A DNA stretch of 11,642 nt from Deltaproteobacteria bacterium. GTDB taxonomy: Bacteria > Desulfobacterota_B > Binatia > Bin18. The notes under the pieces were generated by a model. The model was not told where the DNA came from. It saw only the letters and a program-made list of their open reading frames with translations, and searched no databases. Below are positions 1-7,623 of the stretch, piece by piece (the first letter of the stretch is position 1; each line of letters opens with the position of its first letter). The translations under genes and the position numbers were made by a program. The stretch spans positions 1 to 11,642 of the forward strand of contig JAAXHF010000062.1 of assembly GCA_012271025.1 (NCBI GenBank). Reading direction: 5' to 3'.

Positions 1-500
1 CGCCACGGGCCGGGCTTGGTCCAGGCTTGGACGATGAAGTCGTAAGCCTCGTTGAACATTTCGCGGTTATAGGCCGGGTTGGCATTGTTGAAGAACTGCT
101 CGCTGCCCGCCCCGCGCACCCAGCCGGTTACCAGCCGCCCACGCGAGATGAGATCAATCTCGGCCAGTTCCTCGGCCATGCGCAGCGGATGCTTGATGAC
201 CGGCAGGGGGTTGCCGATGAGGACGATTTTGACCTTGCTGGTGATGCGGGCCAGGATGGACGCCTCGACGTTCATCACGCTGCCCATGCAGAACGGGTTG
301 CCGTGGTGTTCGTTGAGGGCCACCGCGTCAAAGCCCAGTTCCTCGGCGTAGCAGTATTCGTCCAGGAAATAGTTGTAGTCGTCGGCCGCTTTGTGATGAT
401 CGAAGTGCCGGTTCGACAGGGCAAAAAAGGCCTTGTTTTTCAGAACCTCGTCCTCGTCGACCCAGCGGTACGGCCGTTCGGTGAAATAGGCGAGTTTCAT
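1..500 (-). CDS. Luciferase-like (LLM) flavin-dependent oxidoreductase, 3' part beyond window
   Basis: Reading the minus strand from an ATG at 498-500 gives about 166 codons with no stop before the left edge, so only the N-terminal half is present. The product begins MKLAYFTERPYRW and contains the luciferase-like TIM-barrel hallmarks: an ALNEHHG motif, a strand VKIVLIGNPLPV, and LAEIDLISRGRLVTGWVRG, the counterpart of the usual LDxLSxGRxxxGxGxG segment. The family uses reduced flavin (FMNH2 or F420) for monooxygenation or hydride transfer in the cytoplasm; the substrate cannot be read. An AGAGGA ribosome-binding site lies just upstream of the start. The start is only 17 bp from the stop of the upstream hydrolase gene, so the two are almost certainly co-transcribed. 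The family call is firm; the reaction is not. Confidence 0.88.
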   Translation of the reverse strand, partial: MKLAYFTERPYRWVDEDEVLKNKAFFALSNRHFDHHKAADDYNYFLDEYCYAEELGFDAVALNEHHGNPFCMGSVMNVEASILARITSKVKIVLIGNPLPVIKHPLRMAEELAEIDLISRGRLVTGWVRGAGSEQFFNNANPAYNREMFNEAYDFIVQAWTKPGPW

Positions 501-517
501 GGCGTCCTCTTGCGGGT

Positions 518-1303
518 CTACGAGGCCAGATAGTCTCTGACGATGCGGATAAACTCGGCCGAATTCTCGATCTCCGGTCGGTGGCCCACCCCTTGAATGG
601 TGGCGACCTGGGCGTGGTCAATGACTTTTTTGTACGAATCAATACAGCCCTTGGGGACGATGGCGTCGGCGCTGCCCCGGACCAGCAGGGCCGACACACC
701 TTTGGCCCCCTCCAGCAGATGGGGCAGGCTGGGGTTGTGCATATACGGCTCCCAGCCGATCCGGGCGGCTTCCGCCCGGGCGTCCTCAAACGCCTCAAAC
801 TGGTCTGGGGTCATTTCGCCACCGTAGATGTCCCCGAACTCGGGCGTGTTGATATCGGCAACCGTCGCCCGCATATGGGTGCGGATGGTCAGCGGGAAGA
901 TGTCGGCGATTTCGCCCTCTTCGGGCTTGATGCCCATGGGCGCGACCAGGATGAGCCGCTCGAACATGGCCGGGTCAGCCGCAGCCATCTCGGCGGCCGC
1001 ATAACCACCTGCGGAAAAGGCAATGGCATCGATCGGACCCAGGTTCATTTCCCGGATCATGCGGGCGTAGAAACCGCCCAGGTCGCGGTAGGTGCGGATC
1101 CAGTCCACGCGGGGGGTCTTGCCACAGCCCGGTTGGAGGGGAATCAAAAATTCATGCTCCTCGGCCAGGGCCTCGTTCCATGTGACCCAGCCGGGAAAGC
1201 CAAGCTCGTCGTGGAGCATAAAAAGAGGTTTGCCGGAGCCACCTCTGACGAGAGCAACGTCGGTGCCGCCGACATTGACCGTTGTTTCGGTCCAGTTTGC
1301 CAA
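518..1303 (-). CDS. Alpha/beta hydrolase
   Basis: A 261-residue soluble alpha/beta-hydrolase-fold protein with a complete apparent catalytic triad: nucleophile Ser97 in AFSAGG (elbow, with Ala in place of the first Gly of GxSxG), Asp213 in GSADAIVP, and His241 in GVGHRPEIE. The HDELGFPGW segment (residues 31-39) sits where the oxyanion-hole loop is expected. The length is normal for the family and there is no signal peptide, so it is cytoplasmic. The start is a TTG at 1301-1303, chosen because AAGGAGGA lies 7 nt upstream and the next frame-consistent start would lose the first strand. It is followed 17 bp later by a luciferase-like oxidoreductase gene. An oxygenase plus hydrolase pair suggests oxidation then ester, lactone or C-C bond hydrolysis of an organic substrate, but that is inference. 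A haloperoxidase- or meta-cleavage-hydrolase-like role cannot be separated by eye. Confidence 0.9.
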   Translation of the reverse strand: MANWTETTVNVGGTDVALVRGGSGKPLFMLHDELGFPGWVTWNEALAEEHEFLIPLQPGCGKTPRVDWIRTYRDLGGFYARMIREMNLGPIDAIAFSAGGYAAAEMAAADPAMFERLILVAPMGIKPEEGEIADIFPLTIRTHMRATVADINTPEFGDIYGGEMTPDQFEAFEDARAEAARIGWEPYMHNPSLPHLLEGAKGVSALLVRGSADAIVPKGCIDSYKKVIDHAQVATIQGVGHRPEIENSAEFIRIVRDYLAS

Positions 1304-1318
1304 TGATCTTTCCTCCTT
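1304..1318 (-). promoter_or_regulatory. Strong Shine-Dalgarno that fixes a TTG start
   Basis: On the minus strand the sequence reads AGAAGGAGGA, then AAGATCA, then TTG. The near-perfect anti-16S match at optimal spacing (7 nt) supports TTG as the real start codon of the hydrolase. Confidence 0.75.
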
Positions 1319-1334
1319 CTCTCTCTATAGCGCC

Positions 1335-1368
1335 TTTTTGAGTAGCAAATGGCCCTGTGTGCTGTCAA
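1335..1368 (-). promoter_or_regulatory. Possible sigma-70-type promoter for the hydrolase/oxidoreductase operon
   Basis: In the 127-bp gap between the divergent hydrolase and aminotransferase genes, the minus strand carries a perfect -35 hexamer TTGACA (complement of 1363-1368). About 17-18 nt further is a weak -10-like CTACTCA. Only the -35 is convincing, so this is a tentative call. No clear promoter was seen for the aminotransferase on the other strand. Confidence 0.3.
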
Positions 1369-1430
1369 CTCGCCTGGCCGACCGGCGCGTATCTTCTCTC
1401 CTGCCTGGAAGTCGGCTATAGGAAGAGGCC

Positions 1431-2549
1431 ATGCAGCAGCCGTTTTCCCGCTTTGCGGTCGTGCGGCCGGCCGTCCGCCGCATGCACGGCTATGTGCCCG
1501 GCGAGCAGCCCCGCGAGTTGGACCGCTATATCAAGATCAATTCCAACGAGAATCCCTATCCGCCCTCGCCCCACGTTGTGCGCGCCCTGCAACGGGCGGT
1601 CGGTGACGATTCCTCCCGCGCTGCCCCCGGCCGACAGCTGCGCATCTATCCGAGTCCCAGCGCTGAAGACGTGCGGCGCAAGGCGGCCGAGGTGTACGGC
1701 CTGGAGCCGGATCAGGTCCTGGTCGGCAACGGCTCGGACGACCTGCTGACCATGCTGATGCGCACGTGTATCGACCCGGGTGACCGGGTCGCCTATCCGG
1801 TCCCGACCTATAGCCTGTACGATATTCTGGTGGCCATGCAGGACGGCCGGGCCGTGCATGTGCCCTGGCCCGAGAATTTTTCCTTGCCGCTCCAGGCGCT
1901 GGTCGAGAGCCGGGCCAAGCTCGTTTTTGTCGCCAACCCGAACGCGCCGTTCGGCAATTTCACGCCGCTGGAGCAGCTCGAGGAGTTGGCCCGACAGACC
2001 CCGGGGCTGCTCGTGGTTGACGAGGCGTATGTGGATTTTGCCCACCACACTGCCCTGCCGCTGCTCGCCCGTTATCCCCAGGTGGTGATTCTGCGCACCC
2101 TGTCCAAGTCGTTTTCTCTGGCCGGGCTGCGGATCGGTCTGGCCTTTGGCCACCCCGAACTGCTCGGCGAGCTGATGAAGGTCAAGGATTCGTACAACAT
2201 GAACCGCCTGAGCATGGTGGCGGCGGTGGCGGCACTCGAAGACTACGGCTGGATGCGGGCCAATGTGGCCAAGATCCGGGCCACCCGCGCACGGCTGAGC
2301 GCGGCCCTCCAGGACCTCGGCTATGACGTCTCCCCCTCGCAGGCGAATTTTGTGGTGGCGCGCAGGTGCGGAGTCAGCCAGCAGCCCCTGTACGAGTGGC
2401 TGAAAGCGCGACGGATTCTGGTCCGCTATTTTTCCGAACCCGAACTGAGCGACTGCGTGCGCATTTCGATTGGCAGCGATGAGGAGACCGATCAGCTGCT
2501 GGCCGCCGTGCGCCAGTTTCTAGACGAGACCGACAAAGGTGAACGATAA
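1431..2549 (+). CDS. hisC: Histidinol-phosphate aminotransferase (class I/II PLP aminotransferase)
   Basis: A 372-residue fold-type I PLP aminotransferase of the HisC type. Visible landmarks are INSNENPYPPSP (37-47, the HisC N-terminal substrate/dimer segment), GNGSDDLL (99-106, phosphate-binding loop), VVDEAYVDF (195-203, Asp197 for the PLP pyridine nitrogen), LRTLSKSFSLAGLRIG (221-236, Schiff-base Lys226) and VRISIG near the C terminus (carboxylate-binding Arg). The usual NPNNPTG loop is altered to NPNAPFGN (169-176). HisC makes histidinol phosphate from imidazole-acetol phosphate, but HisC-like enzymes often also transaminate aromatic amino acids. No other his gene is nearby, whereas a homogentisate-dioxygenase-family gene lies downstream, so an aromatic aminotransferase role is a real alternative. 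The ATG is preceded by GGAAGAGG. A 64-bp gap separates it from the next gene on the same strand. Confidence 0.9.
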   Translation: MQQPFSRFAVVRPAVRRMHGYVPGEQPRELDRYIKINSNENPYPPSPHVVRALQRAVGDDSSRAAPGRQLRIYPSPSAEDVRRKAAEVYGLEPDQVLVGNGSDDLLTMLMRTCIDPGDRVAYPVPTYSLYDILVAMQDGRAVHVPWPENFSLPLQALVESRAKLVFVANPNAPFGNFTPLEQLEELARQTPGLLVVDEAYVDFAHHTALPLLARYPQVVILRTLSKSFSLAGLRIGLAFGHPELLGELMKVKDSYNMNRLSMVAAVAALEDYGWMRANVAKIRATRARLSAALQDLGYDVSPSQANFVVARRCGVSQQPLYEWLKARRILVRYFSEPELSDCVRISIGSDEETDQLLAAVRQFLDETDKGER

Positions 2550-2613
2550 TGACCACTTCATCAGGTCGAGATCATCGGTTAGCACCGGCCCGGCCCAGAC
2601 CCAGGGAGACAGC

Positions 2614-3657
2614 ATGAGAATTTCACTCTTTCATCTACCCAGCTTTTTTCCCCAGCTGCACGACAGTGAGTACGAATTCTACCAGAATATGCTGCTTGAG
2701 ACCGATAAGGCCGAGGAGTACGGCTTTCATTCGGTGTGGTTTGCCGAGCACCATTTTTACCACTACGGCGGCCATATTCCGTCGGTGCCGGTCCTGGGTA
2801 CGGCTGTGGCCCAGCGGACCACAAACATCCGCATCGGATCCGGCATCGCCCTGCTGACGCTGCAAGACCCGATTCGGATTGCCGAGGAATTTGCCATGCT
2901 CGACTGCCTGTCGGGCGGGCGGCTGGAGTTTGGCATTGGTCGCGGTTTTCAGCGGGGCGAATTTGACGCCTTTGAGCGCGATATGGGCGATAGTCGGCGG
3001 CTGTTTGAGGAGGCCCACGACATCATTATGAAGGCCTGGACCGAGCCTCGGTTTTCCTACCGGGGCAAGTTCCGCACGGTCACCGATCTGCAAGTCCTGC
3101 CCAAGCCGGTCCAGAAGCCGCCGCCCGTGTATGTGGCGTGTATCTTCACCCCGGAGTCTTTTGAATGGACTGGCAAACAGGGCTATCACCTGATGGCCGT
3201 GCCGTATGCCGCAGCCAAGCCCGAAACCCTGATCGATAGAATCCAGCTGTTTCGTGACACGCGCACTGCCCACGGCCATACCGACCCTGCCGAAGTCCTG
3301 GGCGTGTACCATTTCTACTGTGGCGAAACGCCCGAAAAAGCCAAACGCGAGCCGCAGGCGGCGATGATGCGCTACATCGAATCTGTCCAGAAGGCCAACC
3401 CCGAGTCAGCCTACTCTGAGCAGTACACGGCCTATAAAAATCTGCGTAAAGGCTTCGAGGCCATGGATTACGAGAACTATCTGTATCCCCAGCGCGTGCT
3501 CTTTGGCGATCCTGAGCAGTGTATTGAGCGCATTCGGCACATCAAAGCCTCGGGCATCACCAACGTGAGCCTGTTGGCCGACTTTGGCGGTCTGCCCCGG
3601 CAGCAGATCCTGGCTTCGCTGGATCGCTTCGGCAAATACGTTCTGCCGCACATATGA
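2614..3657 (+). CDS. Luciferase-like (LLM) flavin-dependent oxidoreductase
   Basis: A 347-residue complete luciferase-like monooxygenase family protein. It has the FAEHHF motif (43-48), TTNIRIGSGIALLTLQDPIRIAEE-type strand/helix region (69-92) and LSGGRLEFGIGRGFQRGEF (99-117), which form the flavin-binding TIM-barrel core of bacterial-luciferase-like enzymes. The start was set at the ATG at 2614, behind AGGGAGA, because the product then begins MRISLFHLPSFFPQ, the usual first barrel strand. The frame is open 75 nt further upstream, but that extension is unlike the family. It is cytoplasmic and needs reduced FMN or F420; the substrate is not readable. Its stop lies only 10 bp before the dioxygenase start, so the two are surely co-transcribed and probably act on the same compound. 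It is a divergent homologue of the partial LLM gene at the left edge, not a recent duplicate. Confidence 0.92.
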   Translation: MRISLFHLPSFFPQLHDSEYEFYQNMLLETDKAEEYGFHSVWFAEHHFYHYGGHIPSVPVLGTAVAQRTTNIRIGSGIALLTLQDPIRIAEEFAMLDCLSGGRLEFGIGRGFQRGEFDAFERDMGDSRRLFEEAHDIIMKAWTEPRFSYRGKFRTVTDLQVLPKPVQKPPPVYVACIFTPESFEWTGKQGYHLMAVPYAAAKPETLIDRIQLFRDTRTAHGHTDPAEVLGVYHFYCGETPEKAKREPQAAMMRYIESVQKANPESAYSEQYTAYKNLRKGFEAMDYENYLYPQRVLFGDPEQCIERIRHIKASGITNVSLLADFGGLPRQQILASLDRFGKYVLPHI

Positions 3658-3667
3658 GGAGGCCAGT

Positions 3668-4792
3668 ATGAAAATCCAACACACAAAAGGCACCGTTCCC
3701 AAGCAGGCCCATGTCGCCATTCCCGAGGGGCTGTACGAAGAGGAGCACGGCCGGCAGGGCTTCTTTGGTCCGGCCAGCCAGTTCTACCACACCCATCCGC
3801 CAACCGACTGGAAGCGGATTGAGGGGCCGCTGCGGCCGCGGGCCTTTCACGCCTACGACCTGGCGCCGACCGACCGCGACGATCCGCACGGCGAGCCGTG
3901 CCAGGTGTTGTACAACGACGACGTGAGCCTGTCCGTCTCGCAGCGCTCGGAGCCGATGCCACACTGTTTTCGCAATGGCGACGGCGACGAGGTCCACTTC
4001 ATTCATAAGGGCCGAGGCGTGTTGCAGAGCGATTTCGGGCCGCTGGCGTATGTCGAGGGCGACTATCTGGTGATCCCCAAAGGTACGAGCTACCGCCTGG
4101 TGCCGGACAGCCGCGACAACTTCTCGCTGATCATCGAGTCGCGCGGTCCGATCAGCTTCCCCGACCGGGCCGGCGTCGGCCATTACGCGCCGTTTGACTA
4201 TGACGTGATCGAAGTGCCCGAGCCCGGGCCGGTGACCGAGCAGCGCGACGAGTGGGAGCTGCGGGTCAAACGGCGCGGCGCCTACACGTCCATCTTCTAC
4301 GATTTTTGTCCGCTCGACGTGGTTGGCTGGAAGGGCAGCCACTCGGTGTTCAAGCTGAACGTCAAGGACTTCCGGCCGCTGATGAGCGAGGGCGTGCATC
4401 TGCCGCCCAGCGCCCACGGGACGTTTGAAGCCGCGGGCTTCGTGATCTGTACCTTTGCCCCGCGTCCGCTTGAGGGCGACCCGCGCGCCCTGCGGGTGCC
4501 CTGGTACCACCGCAATATCGACTACGACGAGGTGTTTTTCGTTCACAGCGGCGAGTTCACCCTGAGCCGCAAGAGCGGCACCACGCCCTACGGGGTGATT
4601 TCGCTGAATCCCCAGGGGCTCCACCACGGACCACAGCCCGGGGTGTGGGAGAACAGTGTCAAGAACTGGAAAAAGGACGCCCGGCTGGAGTTTGTCGCCA
4701 TCAATCTGGATACCGAACAACCGCTCCAGATGACGTCGGCGGCCTACGAGGTCGAGATCGCCGGCTATGCCGACCTGTGGGCCAAGAAATAG
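3668..4792 (+). CDS. Homogentisate 1,2-dioxygenase family protein (cupin)
   Basis: A 374-residue two-cupin protein of the homogentisate 1,2-dioxygenase family. N-terminal cupin: PHCFRNGDGDEVHFIHKG (99-115) and GDYLVIPKGTSYRL (131-144). C-terminal cupin: VPWYHRNIDYDEVFFVHSG (277-295) and GLHHGPQPGVWE (317-328). In known enzymes two His and one Glu of the C-terminal cupin hold Fe(II); His281, Glu288 (or Asp287) and His319/320 are the likely equivalents. VVGWKG (218-223), a His/Thr-containing HLPPSAHGTFE segment and the shorter length resemble the bacterial HGD-like branch rather than the roughly 430-445-residue animal/proteobacterial type. Homogentisate dioxygenase opens the ring to maleylacetoacetate in Phe/Tyr breakdown. 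No maleylacetoacetate isomerase or fumarylacetoacetase is in view, so the exact substrate is uncertain. The ATG at 3668 follows GAGGAGG; the frame is open 84 nt further upstream, within the preceding gene. Confidence 0.85.
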   Translation: MKIQHTKGTVPKQAHVAIPEGLYEEEHGRQGFFGPASQFYHTHPPTDWKRIEGPLRPRAFHAYDLAPTDRDDPHGEPCQVLYNDDVSLSVSQRSEPMPHCFRNGDGDEVHFIHKGRGVLQSDFGPLAYVEGDYLVIPKGTSYRLVPDSRDNFSLIIESRGPISFPDRAGVGHYAPFDYDVIEVPEPGPVTEQRDEWELRVKRRGAYTSIFYDFCPLDVVGWKGSHSVFKLNVKDFRPLMSEGVHLPPSAHGTFEAAGFVICTFAPRPLEGDPRALRVPWYHRNIDYDEVFFVHSGEFTLSRKSGTTPYGVISLNPQGLHHGPQPGVWENSVKNWKKDARLEFVAINLDTEQPLQMTSAAYEVEIAGYADLWAKK

Positions 4793-4851
4793 TTTGTGCG
4801 GAAGGTCTCATATGCAGCTGTTGGGTCTGAGGGCACGAGGCTGAATCTGTC

Positions 4852-6597
4852 ATGGCCACACTCGACCAGCCAGGCTTGACGAAGCGTTATGATGCCGTCA
4901 GCCAGGAAAAGGCTGGCGGCGTCACCTACACGCCCCCAATTATTGCCGATTTTATTGCCCGGCAGATTGTCCAAACCGCCGGAACGCTGCCTGCCGCCCG
5001 ACCCTTGCGCGTCCTTGACCCCGCTGTCGGCCACGGACAGCTGCTCGTCAGCCTGCTCGAATGCTTGGCCGAACAGCCAAACCTGATGATCGAAGCCTCA
5101 GGTTTTGAGACCAACTCCGAGGCACTTGACTCCGCCAGGATAAGAATCAAGCGGCAATTCCCCGAGGTGTCGCTGCATTTCGAGCCGGCAAACTTTTTGG
5201 ATTTTGTTCTTGAACAGTCTGGCGACGGCGGTAATGGCAATCTGTTCTGCCCCACAGCCCCGGAGGCGTACGATCTGATTATTGCCAATCCTCCCTACGT
5301 TCGTACCCAGGTCATGGGGGCTAGGCGGGCGCGGCTCTTGTCTCGACGGTTCGGACTATCCGGTCGCGTGGATCTCTACTACGCCTTTATGCTCGGAATC
5401 TCTCAGGTGCTCGCACCCAAGGGCCTAGCCGGGATCGTTGTTTCCAACCGTTTTATGACGACGAAGTCCGGCGCTGCCGTGCGGCGGGCTCTTCTCCAAC
5501 GCTTCCATATCTCCCATATCTGGGATTTGGGAGACACGAAGCTGTTTGATGCTGCTGTTCTGCCCGCTGTGTTGGTTGTCGAAGGAACCCATCGTTGTCA
5601 GGCGGTTCCTCCAGCATTCACATCGATCTACCAGACCTCTGCTCCGGCGCGCGAACGGGTGACCGACCCGATGAGCGCTCTGGACAGGGAAGGCGTCATT
5701 GAACTCGCCGATGGACGACACTTTCATGTGCAACATGGCCGGCTGGACACCAATGGCGCCGCTGACGGCGTCTGGCGTATGACCACACAGGCCATTGACA
5801 CTTGGCTGGCTACGGTCGAGGCGCAGACGTGGGGCACGTTCCGGGATATTGGAAAAATCCGGGTTGGCGTCAAGACCTGCGCCGACAAAGTGTTCATCCG
5901 TAAAGACTGGCAGGACATGTCCGAGGCCGAGCGGCCGGAGCTGCTCAAACCTCTCACTACCCACCACCGAGCACGTCGTTTCAAGCCCCTCACTCTCGAC
6001 CGGCAAGATCGTATCCTCTACCCGCACGAGGTCGTGCAAGGCCGCCGTCAGGCCGTAGTGCTGGCAAAGTATCCCCGCAGCCAAGCCTACCTTGAGACTC
6101 ATCGGCCCACCCTTGAAGGGCGTCAATACCTCATCGAGGCGGGGCGTGAATGGTATGAAGTCTGGGTTCCCCAGGACCCAGAGGTTTGGGCTGCCCCCAA
6201 GCTGGTGTTCCGCGATATTGCCCAAGAGCCCACATTCTGGATTGACCAGGAAGGTTCTGTGGTCAATGGTGACTGCTATTGGCTCACCTGCCAGGACTCT
6301 GTGCCCACAGACCTGCTCTGGCTAGCCGCCGCCGTCGGCAACTCCACGTTCATCGAACACTTCTACGATCATCGTTTCCACAATAAGCTGTACGCTGGAC
6401 GCCGCCGCTTCATCACCCAGTATGTTGAACGCTTTCCCCTGCCCGACCCGTATAGCGAACCCGGTCGCGCCATTGTGGCGAAAGCCAAGCACATATACCG
6501 GTGTATCCCTTCTCCTGAAGCCCATGGCCTCCAAAAGGAGCTGGACGCCATGGTCTGGGAAACGTTCGGTTTACGCCTCGAAAAAGTCAGTCGGTAG
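4852..6597 (+). CDS. Type II N6-adenine DNA methyltransferase (Eco57I-like, gamma type)
   Basis: A 581-residue modification methylase. An entry motif VTYTPPIIADFIA (24-36) precedes SAM-binding motif I, VLDPAVGHGQLL (54-65). Then come GFETNSEAL (84-92, acidic motif II region) and the catalytic IIANPPYVRTQ (143-153). VDLYYAFMLGISQVLAPKGLAGIVVSNRF (about 173-201) follows as in Eco57I/TaqI-like methylases, and a long C-terminal part (about 250-581) should hold the target-recognition domain. The order motif I, NPPY, recognition domain is the gamma arrangement, and NPPY indicates methylation of adenine N6. It would protect host DNA from the endonuclease encoded convergently downstream; their 3' ends overlap by 27 bp (6571-6597). 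There is no Shine-Dalgarno next to the ATG and no C-box upstream, so it may be read through from the dioxygenase operon 59 bp upstream. The recognition sequence is not readable. Confidence 0.92.
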   Translation: MATLDQPGLTKRYDAVSQEKAGGVTYTPPIIADFIARQIVQTAGTLPAARPLRVLDPAVGHGQLLVSLLECLAEQPNLMIEASGFETNSEALDSARIRIKRQFPEVSLHFEPANFLDFVLEQSGDGGNGNLFCPTAPEAYDLIIANPPYVRTQVMGARRARLLSRRFGLSGRVDLYYAFMLGISQVLAPKGLAGIVVSNRFMTTKSGAAVRRALLQRFHISHIWDLGDTKLFDAAVLPAVLVVEGTHRCQAVPPAFTSIYQTSAPARERVTDPMSALDREGVIELADGRHFHVQHGRLDTNGAADGVWRMTTQAIDTWLATVEAQTWGTFRDIGKIRVGVKTCADKVFIRKDWQDMSEAERPELLKPLTTHHRARRFKPLTLDRQDRILYPHEVVQGRRQAVVLAKYPRSQAYLETHRPTLEGRQYLIEAGREWYEVWVPQDPEVWAAPKLVFRDIAQEPTFWIDQEGSVVNGDCYWLTCQDSVPTDLLWLAAAVGNSTFIEHFYDHRFHNKLYAGRRRFITQYVERFPLPDPYSEPGRAIVAKAKHIYRCIPSPEAHGLQKELDAMVWETFGLRLEKVSR

Positions 6598-7623
6598 GGG
6601 AACCTGAAGTTTCCTGTTCAGGACCTTGCCCTGAAACTGGGGGAAGCGGGTGAAAAACCTCTCGCCAGTGGAGAGGAACAGGTGCGTCAGCGTCACGTAT
6701 TTTCCGTCGCTATGCGCAGAGAACAACGCATAGCGCACATCGCAATAGCGAATCTGCCGGCCCTCAATGTGTGGGATATCGAGAGCTTGTGTGTTATCGG
6801 GGCGCACCAAGCCGAGGTCGATTGTTGGTGAAGTTTGCAGCTTCACCTCAAGAAGCTGGTGGCACACGTCCGGAAACTGCCCGTCGTCCCGATAGTCGGT
6901 GTAGCCGAGACACTGGCACACCAGCCGGTGTAAAGCCGCGCCGCGATTCCGCTCCTGGTCGGAACCAGCATCTATGAAGCCCTCTCCGACAAGAGATTTC
7001 AGCCGCTCAAAAATCTCGCCAATCGGCAAGAGCTGGCCTGCCTGAGGCTGGTCAGTAGGACCGGCACCGGACCCCGGATCGACGCCAGGCTGGACGATAA
7101 ACTGGAGCAGCTCCGTGTCTTCGGTGGTGACGAGTTCTGCGTTTTGCGTGCCTGGGATCAGCCGCGCCTGGTACTTTCGGGTCAGCCTACCCGTCGTGTC
7201 CAGTCGCGCCAGCGTGGTGCCGGTGGCGACTTTTACTCTCGTGATGACGTCTCCCGGCCCAACTCGAACGATGACATACCGGCGTGTGGGAGCAAGCTCC
7301 TCGTTCCAGACTTGCAGATTGTCGGATTTCTGAACGTAGGTGTCAAAACGCTGTCCCGGAAAGCGCGGCCGAGTTCTTTTGAAGCGGGGTGGCACCGGAT
7401 AGCCGAGTGCCAGGCAGATGTATTCTTTCACCACCTTTGAGCGAGTGCGTAATGGCAGCCCGGCAAGGGAGATGGCCTTCAACGCCCGGTTGAGAATTTC
7501 TTCCAAGGCTGGTGTTGGAATCCAGAGCTGCGGGTGACCAATCTCAATAGAATCATAGATTGACAGGCCGCTCTGCCGGATTGCTGCGACGTACTGCTCC
7601 AGGCGGACACTGTTCGTTGCCAT
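6571..7623 (-). CDS. Type II restriction endonuclease (PD-(D/E)xK type)
   Basis: A 350-residue protein between a controller-type regulator and a convergent DNA methyltransferase. The C-terminal half carries FPDVCHQLLEVKLQ (250-263), a good PD-(D/E)xK nuclease core with Asp252, Glu259 and Lys261 as Mg2+-binding and catalytic residues. A preceding conserved-looking helix NRGAALHRLVCQCLGY (226-241) may supply an additional acidic or His residue. Residues 1-180 form a separate N-terminal domain (helical, then beta-rich) that could recognise DNA, joined by a Gly/Pro-rich linker at about 179-200. I do not recognise the specificity; the size and partner methylase recall the PstI/SalI/AccI-size class, but this is not proof. 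The ATG at 7621-7623 lies inside the 3' end of the controller gene (71-bp overlap), implying translational coupling. Its stop lies inside the end of the methylase gene. Confidence 0.85.
   Translation of the reverse strand: MATNSVRLEQYVAAIRQSGLSIYDSIEIGHPQLWIPTPALEEILNRALKAISLAGLPLRTRSKVVKEYICLALGYPVPPRFKRTRPRFPGQRFDTYVQKSDNLQVWNEELAPTRRYVIVRVGPGDVITRVKVATGTTLARLDTTGRLTRKYQARLIPGTQNAELVTTEDTELLQFIVQPGVDPGSGAGPTDQPQAGQLLPIGEIFERLKSLVGEGFIDAGSDQERNRGAALHRLVCQCLGYTDYRDDGQFPDVCHQLLEVKLQTSPTIDLGLVRPDNTQALDIPHIEGRQIRYCDVRYALFSAHSDGKYVTLTHLFLSTGERFFTRFPQFQGKVLNRKLQVPLPTDFFEA

Noticed and set aside
1772..1791. Perfect 8-bp hairpin with a GTGA loop inside the aminotransferase gene
   Set aside because: It falls on the codons for the ordinary stretch DPGDRV in a high-GC gene and has no second copy in the window, so chance from coding bias is the simplest explanation.
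2539..2613. Possible 25-residue N-terminal extension of the second LLM oxidoreductase
   Set aside because: The extension overlaps the end of the aminotransferase gene, has no family-like sequence, and the ATG at 2614 has a good ribosome-binding site and gives the canonical N terminus.
3584..3667. Possible 28-residue N-terminal extension of the dioxygenase
   Set aside because: It lies wholly within the preceding coding sequence or its stop region, while the ATG at 3668 has GAGGAGG at proper spacing.
3557..4720. Long open frame (387 codons) on the minus strand opposite the dioxygenase
   Set aside because: It is an antisense shadow of a clear cupin gene, with no domain or ribosome-binding signal.
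4812..4844. Ten-codon ORF (MQLLGLRARG) ahead of the methylase, as a possible leader peptide
   Set aside because: It has no ribosome-binding site and no attenuator-like stems; too short to support.
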